The position numbers were made by a program, and so were the translations under genes. From Anastatus disparis (taxonomy: Eukaryota; Arthropoda; Insecta; Hymenoptera; Eupelmidae): a stretch of 64,000 bases of DNA. The stretch is from NCBI GenBank assembly GCA_017163975.1, contig JAFFSR010000347.1, forward strand, positions 3,646,001 to 3,710,000, written 5' to 3'. The notes under the pieces were generated by a model that was not told the origin of the DNA, ran no database searches, and saw only the letters and a list, made by a program, of their open reading frames with translations. The stretch's first letter is position 1; every line of letters starts with the position of its first letter. This document shows positions 11,150-21,058 of this stretch, piece by piece.

Positions 11150-11824
11150 TTTCTTCTATTTCTCCAATAATTTCTAGTTTTGTTCCTCTTTCCCAATTCA
11201 CATATTCATTTTCTAATTTATTTAATTAAACGTCTAATTTATATTGTCCATCCGTTATTGTTCCGATGTATTCTGATTCATTTTTTTTTTGCGCGAAAGA
11301 ATTTTTTAAATACCCTTGTATTTCTGAAAAATAAAAAATTATTTATATTATTATATTTTTTTTCAATAATATTTAATTACTCATTAATCCAGGTCTTAAT
11401 TTTATTTCTTCGGAATTTATTTTAATTGGTTTGTTATTTTTCAATATGTTGTATTCGCCTAAATAAATAATATTCGAATAATATTTTAATGTAAAGTCAT
11501 ATATATTATTTCCTTATTGTATCCTTTTGCTTTCAAAACATTAACATTCTCTAATAATATTTTCTGAAATATTAAAAAATGTTTCATATTATGTTGTAAT
11601 TAATAATATTGTATATTATAAGAATTTACTTCGTTTAGTTTTAGATTTTTTTTAAATTTTTCAATATTTTCATCATAAATATTACATCGAATTCTGAATC
11701 CTTCAGAATTACTTATTATGAATTTCAAAATCCTGAAATCAGTTTGTTTTTGTTTGTTAACGAAAGTTTGTTCTTCAGGAATTTCTTCAATATATGCAAC
11801 CAGAGATTTATTATATGTAATCAA
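11150..11824 (-). pseudogene. OB-fold-like (RPA-type?) protein relic
   Basis: An open frame of 74 codons (11,824 to 11,600) encodes VAYIEEIPEEQTFVNKQKQ, then a segment ending RIRCNIYDENIEKFKK. The pattern of alternating beta-strand-like segments, with a charged loop and an RCNIYDE strand, resembles an OB-fold of the replication-protein-A type. Coding-like sequence continues in other frames downstream (for example SEYIGTITDGQYKLDV near 11,240), so the protein was longer and is frameshifted. It follows the zinc-finger ORF on the same strand with about 125 bp between. The family assignment is inference from residue pattern. Confidence 0.35.
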
Positions 11825-11950
11825 AAATATTTATAACATATATTATATTTTTGATTTTTTTAATAAAGTTTTTAATACATACGTTGATTGATCTCCTATT
11901 ACAATTTTAGTTTTTAAAAATATTATAAATAAGATATTATTTTTATATAT

Positions 11951-12322
11951 TTATTGTATTAATTTTTTTAATGTTATTAATATATACATTACATTTTTAT
12001 GTATTTTTATGTGACGTAATAAATTATCTTTCCGATGAAATCCTTTTCCACAAATGTTGCAAATATTATTATAATTAGATGCATGACTTTGTAAGTGTCT
12101 TATTAAATGTTCATTCCTTATATATTTATTTTTGCAAATAGAACATTCTAATTTTTCAGGTTTGTTATGTTTTTTTAAATGTCTTATATAACCTCTTTTA
12201 TATTTTAATATTGTTCCACATTTATAACAAATATATATTTTTAATGAATAAAATTTCTTATTATGTTTCAATAAATGGTTATGTCTCTCAAATGATCGAT
12301 TGCATTTAGTGCAAGTCAACAT
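11951..12322 (-). CDS. Small C2H2 zinc-finger protein, four fingers
   Basis: A 123-codon ORF with four C2H2-type units. They begin at CTKCNRSFERHNHLLKH, CYKCGTILKYKRGYIRHLKKH, CSICKNKYIRNEHLIRHLQ and CNICGKGFHRKDNLLRHIKIH. The first finger has a displaced or missing second histidine; the last three keep Cys-x2-Cys-x12-His-x3-His. Such arrays bind DNA or RNA, and small stand-alone versions are common in mobile elements. It starts at ATG 12,322 in very AT-rich DNA and lies upstream of the OB-fold-like frame on the same strand, suggesting they belong to one element. This is one of few undamaged ORFs in the window, though short. Confidence 0.6.
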   Translation of the reverse strand: MLTCTKCNRSFERHNHLLKHNKKFYSLKIYICYKCGTILKYKRGYIRHLKKHNKPEKLECSICKNKYIRNEHLIRHLQSHASNYNNICNICGKGFHRKDNLLRHIKIHKNVMYILITLKKLIQ

Positions 12323-12533
12323 ATTTATTGCTAAATTAATATAATACTTATTATATTATATATAGTGTAATTTAATATTTTTTAATATTATTAAGTTTTA
12401 TTATTTATAACTTATGTATAATTTACTATATACATGTATATTTTACTAATAATTTTCTAATTTTCTACTTTAAATTAAAAATTTTTTTATTTAAAACATA
12501 CGCAGTTATTATACTTTTGAATTATTATTAAAT
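12323..12533. other. AT-rich upstream region of zinc-finger ORF
   Basis: About 85% A+T by eye, with several TATA-like strings (tatatatagtg). Could hold the promoter of the zinc-finger ORF, but no specific element can be supported. Confidence 0.3.
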
Positions 12534-13873
12534 GGGCCATGTACAAATTACGTAAGGATATTTTCATTACATACGACTTTTTATTATTTATATGTAAGGG
12601 TCTGTATTTTTTTTTTTTTTTTTTCTAATTTTGACCCCTTACTTTATTTAACGTTTTGTTAAGTAAGTGGGGCTAGAATAATAAAAATTACATTCAAAAA
12701 AAAGTTCTTTTTATCATAGAATTTTTTTATTTATTAATAAATGAATATGATAATCGTTAGTTTTAAATCGTCATTTCATAATCTTAAAATTTTTTCATTT
12801 ATTAATAAATGAATATGATAATCGTCAGTTTAAAATTATAATTTCTAATCTTAAAATTATAGTGTTAATAAAAAATAATATGTATTAATACGTATTTCTG
12901 TATCATTAGGCTTCTTTGTATTTATTTATTTAGAATTATGTAGGGACAATATTCTTATAATAATATAAACCATCATGTGAATATATATAAATATATAGAT
13001 ACATGTGAGAATATGTAGACTTAGGGTGAAATCAGATGGAGCGGAAAATAGGCGACGGAACGTCACAGAACTTCAATTCCGCATCTTTGTATTCCGCCAA
13101 CGGAGTAAAGACGACGTAATAGACGACATCAATTTTTATTTTGTTAAAAAAAATTATTAGTGCTTCAATAACCTCAAGTAATATTTTTAATTTGCTTTCC
13201 ATAGCTGTACTTTTAATTTCAATCAAACTTTTAAATTCTATTTTGGTTAACTATTTGTTTAAACAATTTCAAAAAGTCTGTGACGCTTCTATTATCCCGT
13301 CAAATTTGTTTCCCTATATTCACATGAAGCGGAATAAAAGTTCTGTGACGTTGATTAGCAATTTTATAATTAAAAAATAATGATGTTAATTGAAATATTT
13401 GGTTATAATAACAAACTATATTTTATTTTTATAAAAAAAGAATCTCATTACAATAACAATAGGTGATTATTTCCAACTTTTTTAACATTTTCGTTGTTAA
13501 TTTAAAATTCGCGGATACATTTGTATGCTATTTTTAACAATTTTTCAGCTACATTCCGCGCCATGTGAACATAGGGAAAAAATTTGACGGAAAACAAGGC
13601 GACGGAATGAATGTTTTGTGACGTTCCGTCGTCTATTTTCCGCTCCATCTGATTTCACCCTTATACAAATTATGCATTATACAAAATAAAGTATATATAA
13701 TTGTACATAAACTATGTATAATTGTATATAATCCGTGTATAATTATATATAAATATAAAGGGAAACTCTTGTAAAATATTTTTAAACCTCCTCTTTCCAT
13801 TTATGTACGAGATTATAAGTTATTTGGACACCCTTTGTCCCCCTATCAACCTTACGTAATTTGTATACGGGTC
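12534..13873. mobile_element. Terminal-inverted-repeat element (family G) with nested insert
   Basis: The left end reads GGGCCATGTACAAATTACG and the right end, inverted, GACCCGTATACAAATTACG; both continue TAAGG. The ends enclose about 1.3 kb of AT-rich sequence without transposase. Roughly half of it is a separate foldback (13,024-13,660). Target duplication is not clear. Superfamily unknown to me. Confidence 0.55.
13024..13660. mobile_element. PIF/Harbinger-type foldback MITE (family F)
   Basis: Tips GGGTGAAATCAGATGGAGCG and its inverted match on the right (CGCTCCATCTGATTTCACCC) are flanked by TTA on both sides (13021-13023, 13661-13663). The GGG...CCC tips and TWA duplication are typical of PIF/Harbinger. 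Arms share GGAAAATAG(G)CGACGGAACGTCA. The two ORFs inside are opposite readings of the palindrome. Confidence 0.8.
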
Positions 13874-13989
13874 TAAAATTAATATTGAAAATTATAAACT
13901 TTTTGATTTTCGCTGTTTTTTTTCTAATTGATTTACATCGATTAATACTTGAGTAAATAACAAAAAACTTAATTGTTACTCGGTCGGTA

Positions 13990-14691
13990 CAGGGCCGGTC
14001 TAACACTACCTGGGGCCCGGGGCTACAAAATCATGGGGGCCCATCATGATCATGAAATAAGGGTGCTATTTCATTATAAATTAGAAAAAATGAGCATTTC
14101 TTCATATAGAATTTTATAATTTTTTATATGTATATATAATAATTTTTTGAATTCCTATTAATAATTTACAAAAAAATTATTGCTTACATAAATAAAAGTA
14201 CATACAAAATTATAAAAGATATAAAAAAAGAAACGAAGTTATTAGATTAATTCTTTAAATTTTTTATACTTTATGATTTAGGATATGTAAAATACATTTC
14301 AATGATTATTGAAAGTGTAGAATTATAAATATAGTATTTATTGTTACTTTATTAATTTTATAAAATAATTATGAAATATAATATTCTTATTTTTATAAAA
14401 GAATAATAAAAAATGAATTCAAAGAATTATAAAATAATTAAAAGAACTGATAACTTTCAATATAGAAATAAATATTTTAATTTAATATTAAAATTATTTT
14501 CTGAACAAAAAAGTTTCCATATTTTAATAAATGTGATGATAAGTAGATTACAATTATAAAATATAAAATTTATTATACCGATATCTTAATAAGTGAAGAA
14601 ATAAATGTAAAGCTAGGACACTTAACATTGAAAAAAATTCGAGTTTTTTCTAGTATTATTGAAAAAATCCTATAATTGTGTAATGATAATG

Positions 14692-14734
<43 letters not shown>

Positions 14735-14960
14735 TAATTCAGCTTAAAAATAATTTTGATGATGTTTATAAAAAATAATAAAAATAATAAGAAAACAATA
14801 CTCTGATTAAGATTAAATATTCATCATAATTACATTTTTTATTTCACAAAGAATAAAAATATTATTTTTTTTTAAATATCAAAATTATTTTAGCGGGGCC
14901 CCTGAATCAGTGAGGCCCGGGGTTTCAGTCCCCCCTAGCCCCCCCGTTAATCCGGGCCTG
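13990..14960. mobile_element. hAT-type MITE (family H)
   Basis: Tips CAGGGCCGGTCTAAC and GTTAATCCGGGCCTG are inverted, and the element is flanked by a perfect 8-bp duplication GGTCGGTA (13982-13989, 14961-14968). The 8-bp duplication plus CAGGGCCGG tips identify a hAT element. The GC-rich ends (tggggcccgggg, gaggcccggggtttcag) enclose AT-rich filler with no ORF, so it is non-autonomous. Confidence 0.9.
14681..14738. repeat. (GATAAT)n / (AAT)n microsatellite
   Basis: Eight or so copies of a 6-bp unit followed by an AAT run, inside the hAT MITE. Confidence 0.9.
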
Positions 14961-15239
14961 GGTCGGTATTAGATTGTACTCCAGCTTGGTCTTAAAAGAA
15001 GAATATTGTAACGCGATGAGTTTAAGTTTTAAAATTGAAATGTTTTAATTAATTATATATTAAAAATAATTAATAATCATTTGTCATTATTTTTATTTTA
15101 TACAATCATTAAAAACCTTGTAAATTTAAATACAAGATTTATATTTATTTTGCTAATTAATGAATATTTATATTTTTTATATAAGTTAAAATAATTCGTT
15201 TGTATAATGATTGTTACATAAATATATTGTTTCTGATTC

Positions 15240-15470
15240 CATAAAATGTAGCCGAAAAATATTTATTAAATATTATTTAAAACCTTTCGTAAAATATTTC
15301 TGTAATATTTATATATTCAATATTACGATAAAAACTTTTCAATGGGTATCTTGGAAATATTTTTAAAATATATCATGAAATGTTTTCTTGCAATATTTCT
15401 AATATATTTAAAGAAACATTTCATTAAATATTTTCGAAAGATTTCGTGAAATTGAACTATGAATTTTGTA
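15240..15470. repeat. Decayed relative of the palindromic-motif array
   Basis: Contains repeated aatatttct, catgaaatgtttt and ttcattaaatatt words in the style of the 5.9-7.5 kb array, but more diverged. The sequence between 15,000 and 15,840 otherwise shows no gene. Confidence 0.4.
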
Positions 15471-15842
15471 AAATTTAATTGTCAAATCTATTAAATAATT
15501 TGAAAACTTTACATGAAATGTTTCTTGAAACATTACATATATAAGGTTTTTATTTGTTATAATTTATGTCAAATAGACAAAAAAGCAAGGAAAAAAATTT
15601 CAAACATGTTTTTTTGCTATATAGTAGCATTACTAATATGCTATGTATTTCTATATTTACATTTATTAATGTTTTTATCTGTATATAAAGATAAACATAA
15701 AATGTTATAAACATCCATAAAAGTTAAACATACTTTTTTATAAGCGTTTTTCTTTATTGATAATATATATGTTAAAAAAACGTTGCTAAGTGCTTTAGTG
15801 CAATGCTTTCTCATAGAGCATATTAAGTTTGAGAAATTTTAT

Positions 15843-16060
15843 TTTATTTTTCATGTAAATATTTTTACTAACTGCATCAAAGAATGACTTAATATTTAAG
15901 GAAATCATATGTTTGAAAAAAGGCTATGTATTTTACAATGTGATTTTAATGTGAATATTCTTACCAACTGTATCAAAGACTGACTTAAGATCTAAGGAAA
16001 TTATATATTTGAAAAAAGTACATGTTTTTTACAATTCTTTTTAAAAACTTGAAAAAGACA
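15843..16060 (-). pseudogene. Tandemly duplicated LINE reverse-transcriptase scrap
   Basis: On the minus strand two adjacent, about 110-bp units each encode a version of the RT motif: SLDLKSVFDTVGKNI (about 15,960-16,005) and SLNIKSFFDAVSKNI (about 15,855-15,900). The F-x-D-L-x-x-A-F-D pattern is the first catalytic block of non-LTR reverse transcriptases. A third version is on the plus strand at 17,755. Only the motif neighbourhood survives. Confidence 0.4.
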
Positions 16061-16535
16061 ACAAAATGAATTGATTAAAACAAACATTTAGCTATATATT
16101 CATTTTTCTATTCTACCGCCTATTCTACTGTTTTTTCTCTCTATATGACCATAGGGGGGAAAAATCCGTAGAATGGAAAGAAGATGCTTGCGTATTAAGT
16201 CGCGTAAACATAAACATAACCTTTTTAAAATTGTAGCTCATACAGAGCGATTTGCCACAATTTGTTTTAAAATGAATGAAGTAGATTTGTATTTATAATT
16301 TAATTATTTTTGTTTATTTACTTTGTATCGCAACTCGCTTTTCCATTCTACATTGGAATAGAGAATAGAATTCTATTCTTTGCATGAAACTTGCCGAATA
16401 GCGCTGATTAGTTGTTTCTATTATGCATCCTCTATTCGGCAGTCTCTTTTCTACTAATCTGACTGCACCCTTACATATTTCTTTTCTTTAGGGTAAATCG
16501 TATAAATGATGACATGTATTGAATTTTATGTTTAA
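16061..16535. other. No gene seen; possible degraded TIR element end
   Basis: The block at about 16,090-16,475 has repeated tctattct/gaatagaat words and ends tctgactgcaccc followed by TTA, which resembles a Harbinger-type right tip. I could not find a matching left tip. Confidence 0.3.
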
Positions 16536-16758
16536 CCCTTACAGTCACAGGAGCCGATATATCGGCTACCTAATTTTCTTTTTTTTTACCTTAATATTTT
16601 TGCAATATCATGCTTGATTCTTGGATTTTTTGTATTTTCAGATACACATAGCCTTACTATTTATAATGCTGATGATATTTTATAAATTTATAACTATTAA
16701 TCATTATTATAAACAAATATATACGGAAAAAGTGAATTGAATTGCATGACTGAAAGGG
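16536..16758. mobile_element. piggyBac-type MITE (family P), 223 bp
   Basis: Tips CCCTTACAGTCA and TGACTGAAAGGG are inverted repeats, each flanked by TTAA (16532-16535, 16759-16762). CCC tips with TTAA duplications are the piggyBac signature. Near the left end is a perfect palindrome agccgatatatcggct. No ORF. Confidence 0.85.
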
Positions 16759-16762
16759 TTAA

Positions 16763-18401
16763 TTACAACAGTAAGCATCCATCTTTCTTAAATTTCATAC
16801 TTAACCTAAATTATATTACAAATAAATTTTATACATTTTAAAATTTATTTATTTAATTTTATCATTTTAAAATTCTAAATCATTATTGTAATTAGGAAAC
16901 AAATAAAAGATCTAACAATTTTAATATATCTTTTAGTAAAGTTTTTGAGAATTACTTGTCAATGTAAATACCAAACCTAGTAATATAATTTTTGCAAAAA
17001 AATTATTCAATATTAGAAGATGATTTAAGAAATTTGAGCTAAGTTTATTAATTTCATTTATAAAATTGTAGGAGTATTTGAAGACTGCACCAAAATTAAA
17101 TTAATGATATTGTGTTTAAATACCGAAAAAAGTAGAATTAAATAAGTTTCTTGTATCCAATTCTGTTAAAACATTGTCAGTTCGCGAAAAACGAATTGCA
17201 TAAAATTGATGGTAACAATATAAATTTGAAATATATTTTTATAGAAGATTTCTATAAAAATATTTTTTTTTTACCTAGTTTTTCATATTTCTTTTTTATT
17301 TGTAAAAGTTAAGATGATTGAACAAAATGTCTTCCTGGAATATAACCTGTAATAATTTGTATTGATCAAGTTTTAACAGAAATAGGAATCTTAAATATAT
17401 AATTTTTAATTAATTTAATCGATAAAAATACTTCAAAAACGTAATTGGATAGGAGGTTTTCTGTTTTTATAAAAATATATGTCAACAGGCAATATGACAT
17501 GATATAAAAGTTTTATAATTAATCTCTAATAATTAAATAATAGTGTTTTTTTAAGAACAAAAAATCAAGTACAAAATATTGATATTGTTAGATGAGATCA
17601 AAGAAAATATATATTTCAAAAGAATGATAAATATTTTAAAAAGACTTAAAGTAAAATTACCAGGAGATTGGAATAAAATAACAGATGTAAGATGCATAAA
17701 AAAATATTTCAAATTTTTAAGAAATATAATTATTTGAAAATAAAATTCATATAGTTTCCTTAGATCTTAAGACAGCCTTTGATGCATTGGGTAAGAATAG
17801 TTACATTTGAATCACATTTGAAAAAATAAAATCAATTAAAATATTAAACAATGTAAACTAATTAACTGCTAATATTTAAAAAAAAATGAAAATATATAAG
17901 ATGTGATGTAGTTTTTAATGTAATAAAGCATATAATATAATTTGATTCGAATTTTTATATTAATTTTTGTAAAATATTATTTTTAATATACTAACCTTGT
18001 AATAGAAATAAATATGTATATATATACGTATATTTTTTTATTTGAAATATTTGAAATTCAAATATAAAAATTTAAAATATAAATAACTAAATTTTAGTTT
18101 TTATTTTAAATATATTTGAAAAAAGTAGATGTTTTTTACAATTCTTTTTCAAAACTTGAAAAAAGTCAACAAAATGAATTGGTTAAAATAAACATTTATA
18201 ACTATATATTCATTGTATTTAAATGTAACTTACTTCATACAGTGATTGGAGGCTTCTTTTATAAGTATGTATATTTATATACGTTGACATAGATTACATA
18301 GGGTATATTATATTTTAATTTAAATTATATTACACCTATTCTTTAATATTTCCTATTGCAAAAATTTTATTTTAAAAATAATATTATTAACTGTAGAACT
18401 A
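16763..18401. other. AT-rich region with LINE scraps, no intact gene
   Basis: Mostly unreadable AT-rich sequence. At 17,755-17,805 the plus strand encodes IVSLDLKTAFDALGK, a non-LTR RT motif. A segment at 18,125-18,215 repeats 16,017-16,105 in direct orientation (shared block acttgaaaaa, acaaaatgaattg). Confidence 0.4.
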
Positions 18402-18560
18402 TGGATTCGTAATCTCGAGATCACAAGTTTCAAGGCTGATACAAGCACCACTGTACGTTGCATGTGCTTTGTTCACGAACGCACTGACGATCTCCGTCGC
18501 TAATTAGCATCGCAATGATAGCAGAAATACAGCGACGTTACATAAAATTTAAAAAAAGTC
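18402..18560 (+). mobile_element. SINE S1, partial copy
   Basis: Matches the SINE at 34,236 from its anticodon region onward: ggattcgtaatctcgagatc, then agcaccactgt, gcatgtgctttgttca, gctaattagcatc, and a final A-rich aaatttaaaaaaag. The 5' tRNA box A part is lost or too diverged. The two copies define a tRNA-headed SINE family. Confidence 0.6.
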
Positions 18561-18689
18561 AAGTATATTGTTCTCGTTTTGATTATAAAATACCGACATT
18601 ACAGGTTTTTACATTTATCATTCTTAATCCAAAAATTGTAAAAATATCTCATTATGATTTGGAAAAAAAAGTTTCTTTTAGCGATTATG

Positions 18690-19220
18690 AAAAATAAATT
18701 TGTAAGTTTTTTTTAGCAACAACAAACAATATATTTGTATGCTTATATGAAGTTTTTTTAGCGACAACAAACAATAAATCCGTATGCTTTTTATAAGCTT
18801 TTTTTAGCGACAACAAATAATAAATCTGTACCCTTTTATAAGCTTTTTTTCTAGCGACAACAGATAATAGATCTGTACGCTTCAGCGACAATAAGAAATG
18901 AATTTGTGAGCTTTCAAAGCTTTTAATGCAGCCATATATTTTTATGCTGATCTCAAGGCCAGAAATCTTTTCTTAAGATAAATATGTAAATATATTATTT
19001 CTAGTCTAAAAAAAACATGTTTCATTTAAATACAAGTGTTAATAAATTACCTATGGATATTAAGCTGAATTCATTTTGTAATTTATAATTTACTTTTGTA
19101 ATTAGTAAATTTTTTTAATAATAAAAATAAAGATACAATATATAAAAATAAAAATATTATATATTTATCTGAATAAAGGAAATGCAGAGAGAAAGCTTTG
19201 TATTATTAATTAGTTATGCT
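18690..19220. repeat. Right subterminal minisatellite arm (inverted relative to 9.1 kb)
   Basis: Five units of the type AGCGACAACAAACAATAAATC, spaced about 30-48 bp, lie at 18,713-18,900, followed by aatgcagccatatatttttatgc and, at about 19,183, aaatgcagagagaaagc. These are the inverted counterparts of ttgtcgct, atatggctgcatta and ctctctgcattt in the left array. Because spacing is near a multiple of three, the minus strand shows a repeated peptide (DLLFVVAKK-like); I regard it as incidental. A further 107-bp direct repeat sits at about 19,185 and 19,292. Confidence 0.65.
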
Positions 19221-19464
19221 TGCAATTATATTAATGAAATATTAATAATAATTTTTTTTTCATTATTAAAATTCAATATTAGAATATAAATGAAATGCAG
19301 CGAAAAAACTTTATTTTATTATTCAATTACAGTTACAATTATAATAATAAAATATTACTAATTATAATAATATTTAATTACTTATAATTGTTATTATGAT
19401 AATAGAATATTATTAATAATAAGAATATTTTTTTATTACTAATTACTAAAACATAATATCATAG

Positions 19465-19628
19465 TGAGGGGGCTATAAAAATTGAGGGGGGGGGCTGAGG
19501 GGGGCGAGGGGGGGTCTTAGTTACGTTAATTTTGAAATGGCCATTTATAAGAGGAATTACAACGTAATTTAAGGGGGGGAGGCTGTACGGACAGACATTT
19601 GAGGGGGGGGGGGCTGGGGGGGGGTCGA
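19465..19628 (+). repeat. G-tract cluster
   Basis: At least eight runs of five to twelve G on the plus strand, separated by short spacers (ctga, cga, gct). The sequence has strong potential for G-quadruplex formation. It is followed by a (TA)n run and an inserted palindrome. Confidence 0.7.
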
Positions 19629-19696
19629 TTGAATCTTGTCTTACGACTATATATATATATATATATGTTTATAGATATGTATATATATATATATAT

Positions 19697-20980
19697 GGAA
19701 CGTTTCACGTCAACTCACCTAACAAAAAAATAGAATCCGTCGAAAATCTGTGAAAATGTTCTATTTGATACCCAAAATATACAAAAAATATTTTAGAGGT
19801 CCAGGTCAAAGGGGTCAGGATTTAAACGTGATGGAATTTTTCGAATTTTCCAAATTTTTTGCTAAACAAATATTTTAATGAATTCTTTCTTCAAAAACTG
19901 TCAATTTTTCGTTAAAACTTAATAGAATACTTTTTCTTGGAAATTAGATGTAGAATTCACCTGAATTTTTGCAAATTATAATATACTGATTTTTATGCTT
20001 ACTTGATCGATTTAAACATACTATTTAGTATATCTAAAAATCGAGCAGGTTAAATTGGCTTTTTAAAGTCTTATTTTTTTCATTTTTTTATGAGGAAAAA
20101 ATATACAAAGCTTCCAGTTGGGCAGCCTTCTCAAAGTTACTTAATTGTGCAAAAAAGTCTGAATAAATTGTTATTTTGGATCAATGATGAGATTCGTGAT
20201 TTTTTTTCTGAAAAAGTATTGATTTTTGGGACAAATGTATTATAATGCTTTTTATTGGAAATTGTATGTAAATTTTTGTAAACCATTATTTGCTAAACAT
20301 CACAAATTATAAATGAAATTTTGAAATTTAAAAATTTATTTTTTGTTAAATTTTTAGTATATATGGTTCATAATGTCTTAAATTACAATTTGTAAAAATA
20401 TGTTTATATTCTACACATGATTTTCAATAAAAAACATTTTCATACATTTGTCCCAAAAATCAATACTTTTTCAGAAAAAAAATCACGAATCTCATCATTG
20501 ATCCAAAATAACGATTTTTTCAGACATTTTTGCACAATCAAGTAACTTTGAGAAGGCTGCCGAACTGGAGGCTTTGTGTATTTTTTCTTCATAAAAAAAC
20601 AAAAAAAATAAGACTAAAAAGCCAATTTAACCTGCTCGATTTTTAGATATACTAAATAGTATGTTTAAATCGATCAAGTAAGCATAAAAATCAGTATATT
20701 ATAATTTGCAAAAATTCAAGTGAATTCTACATCTAATTTCCAAGAAAAAGTATTCTATTAAGTTTTAACGAAAAATTGATAGTTTTTGAGGAAAAAATTC
20801 ATTAAAATATTTATTTAACAAAAAATTTGGAAAATTCGAAAAATTTCATTACGTTTAAATCCTGACCCCTTTAACCTGGACCTCTAAAATTTTTTTTGTA
20901 TATTTTGGGTATCAAATAGAACATTTTCACAGATTTTCGACGAATTCTATTTTTTTGTTAGGTGAGTTGACGTGAAACGT

Positions 20981-20982
<2 letters not shown>
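19697..20982. mobile_element. Long palindromic foldback element (family I)
   Basis: Arms of about 600 bp are inverted copies: GGAACGTTTCACGTCAACTC at the left, and the same (GGACGTTTCACG) reading inward from the right. The centre is near 20,340. It sits between (TA)n runs on both sides, so insertion into TA is likely, but target duplication cannot be proven. No ORF. Arms are nearly identical, implying recent origin or gene conversion between arms. Confidence 0.75.

Positions 20983-21041
<59 letters not shown>
20983..21041. repeat. (TA)n dinucleotide run
   Basis: About 58 bp of uninterrupted TA repeat, continuing the (TA)n in front of the preceding palindrome (about 19,650-19,696). Confidence 0.9.
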
Positions 21042-21046
<5 letters not shown>

Positions 21047-21058
21047 TGTTTGTTTTAG

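Larger units (their letters stand above)
13931..14991. mobile_element. Family A foldback copy 4 (partial), split by a hAT MITE
   Basis: The segments 13,931-13,981 and 14,969-14,991 match the right end of family A copy 1: gattaatacttgagtaaata, then tactcggtcggta, then the degraded tip ctccagcttggtc followed by TTAA (14992-14995). The left half of the palindrome is missing. The split lies exactly at a hAT MITE with an 8-bp duplication. Confidence 0.65.

Noticed and set aside
12594..12626. Poly-T tract as a promoter or terminator signal
   Set aside because: It is inside the family G element and such tracts are common in this AT-rich DNA; no supporting context.
18685..18891. Protein with a 15-16-residue repeat on the minus strand
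   Set aside because: The repeat unit of the minisatellite is near a multiple of three, which creates repeated peptides by itself; there is no start context or homologous frame in the left array.
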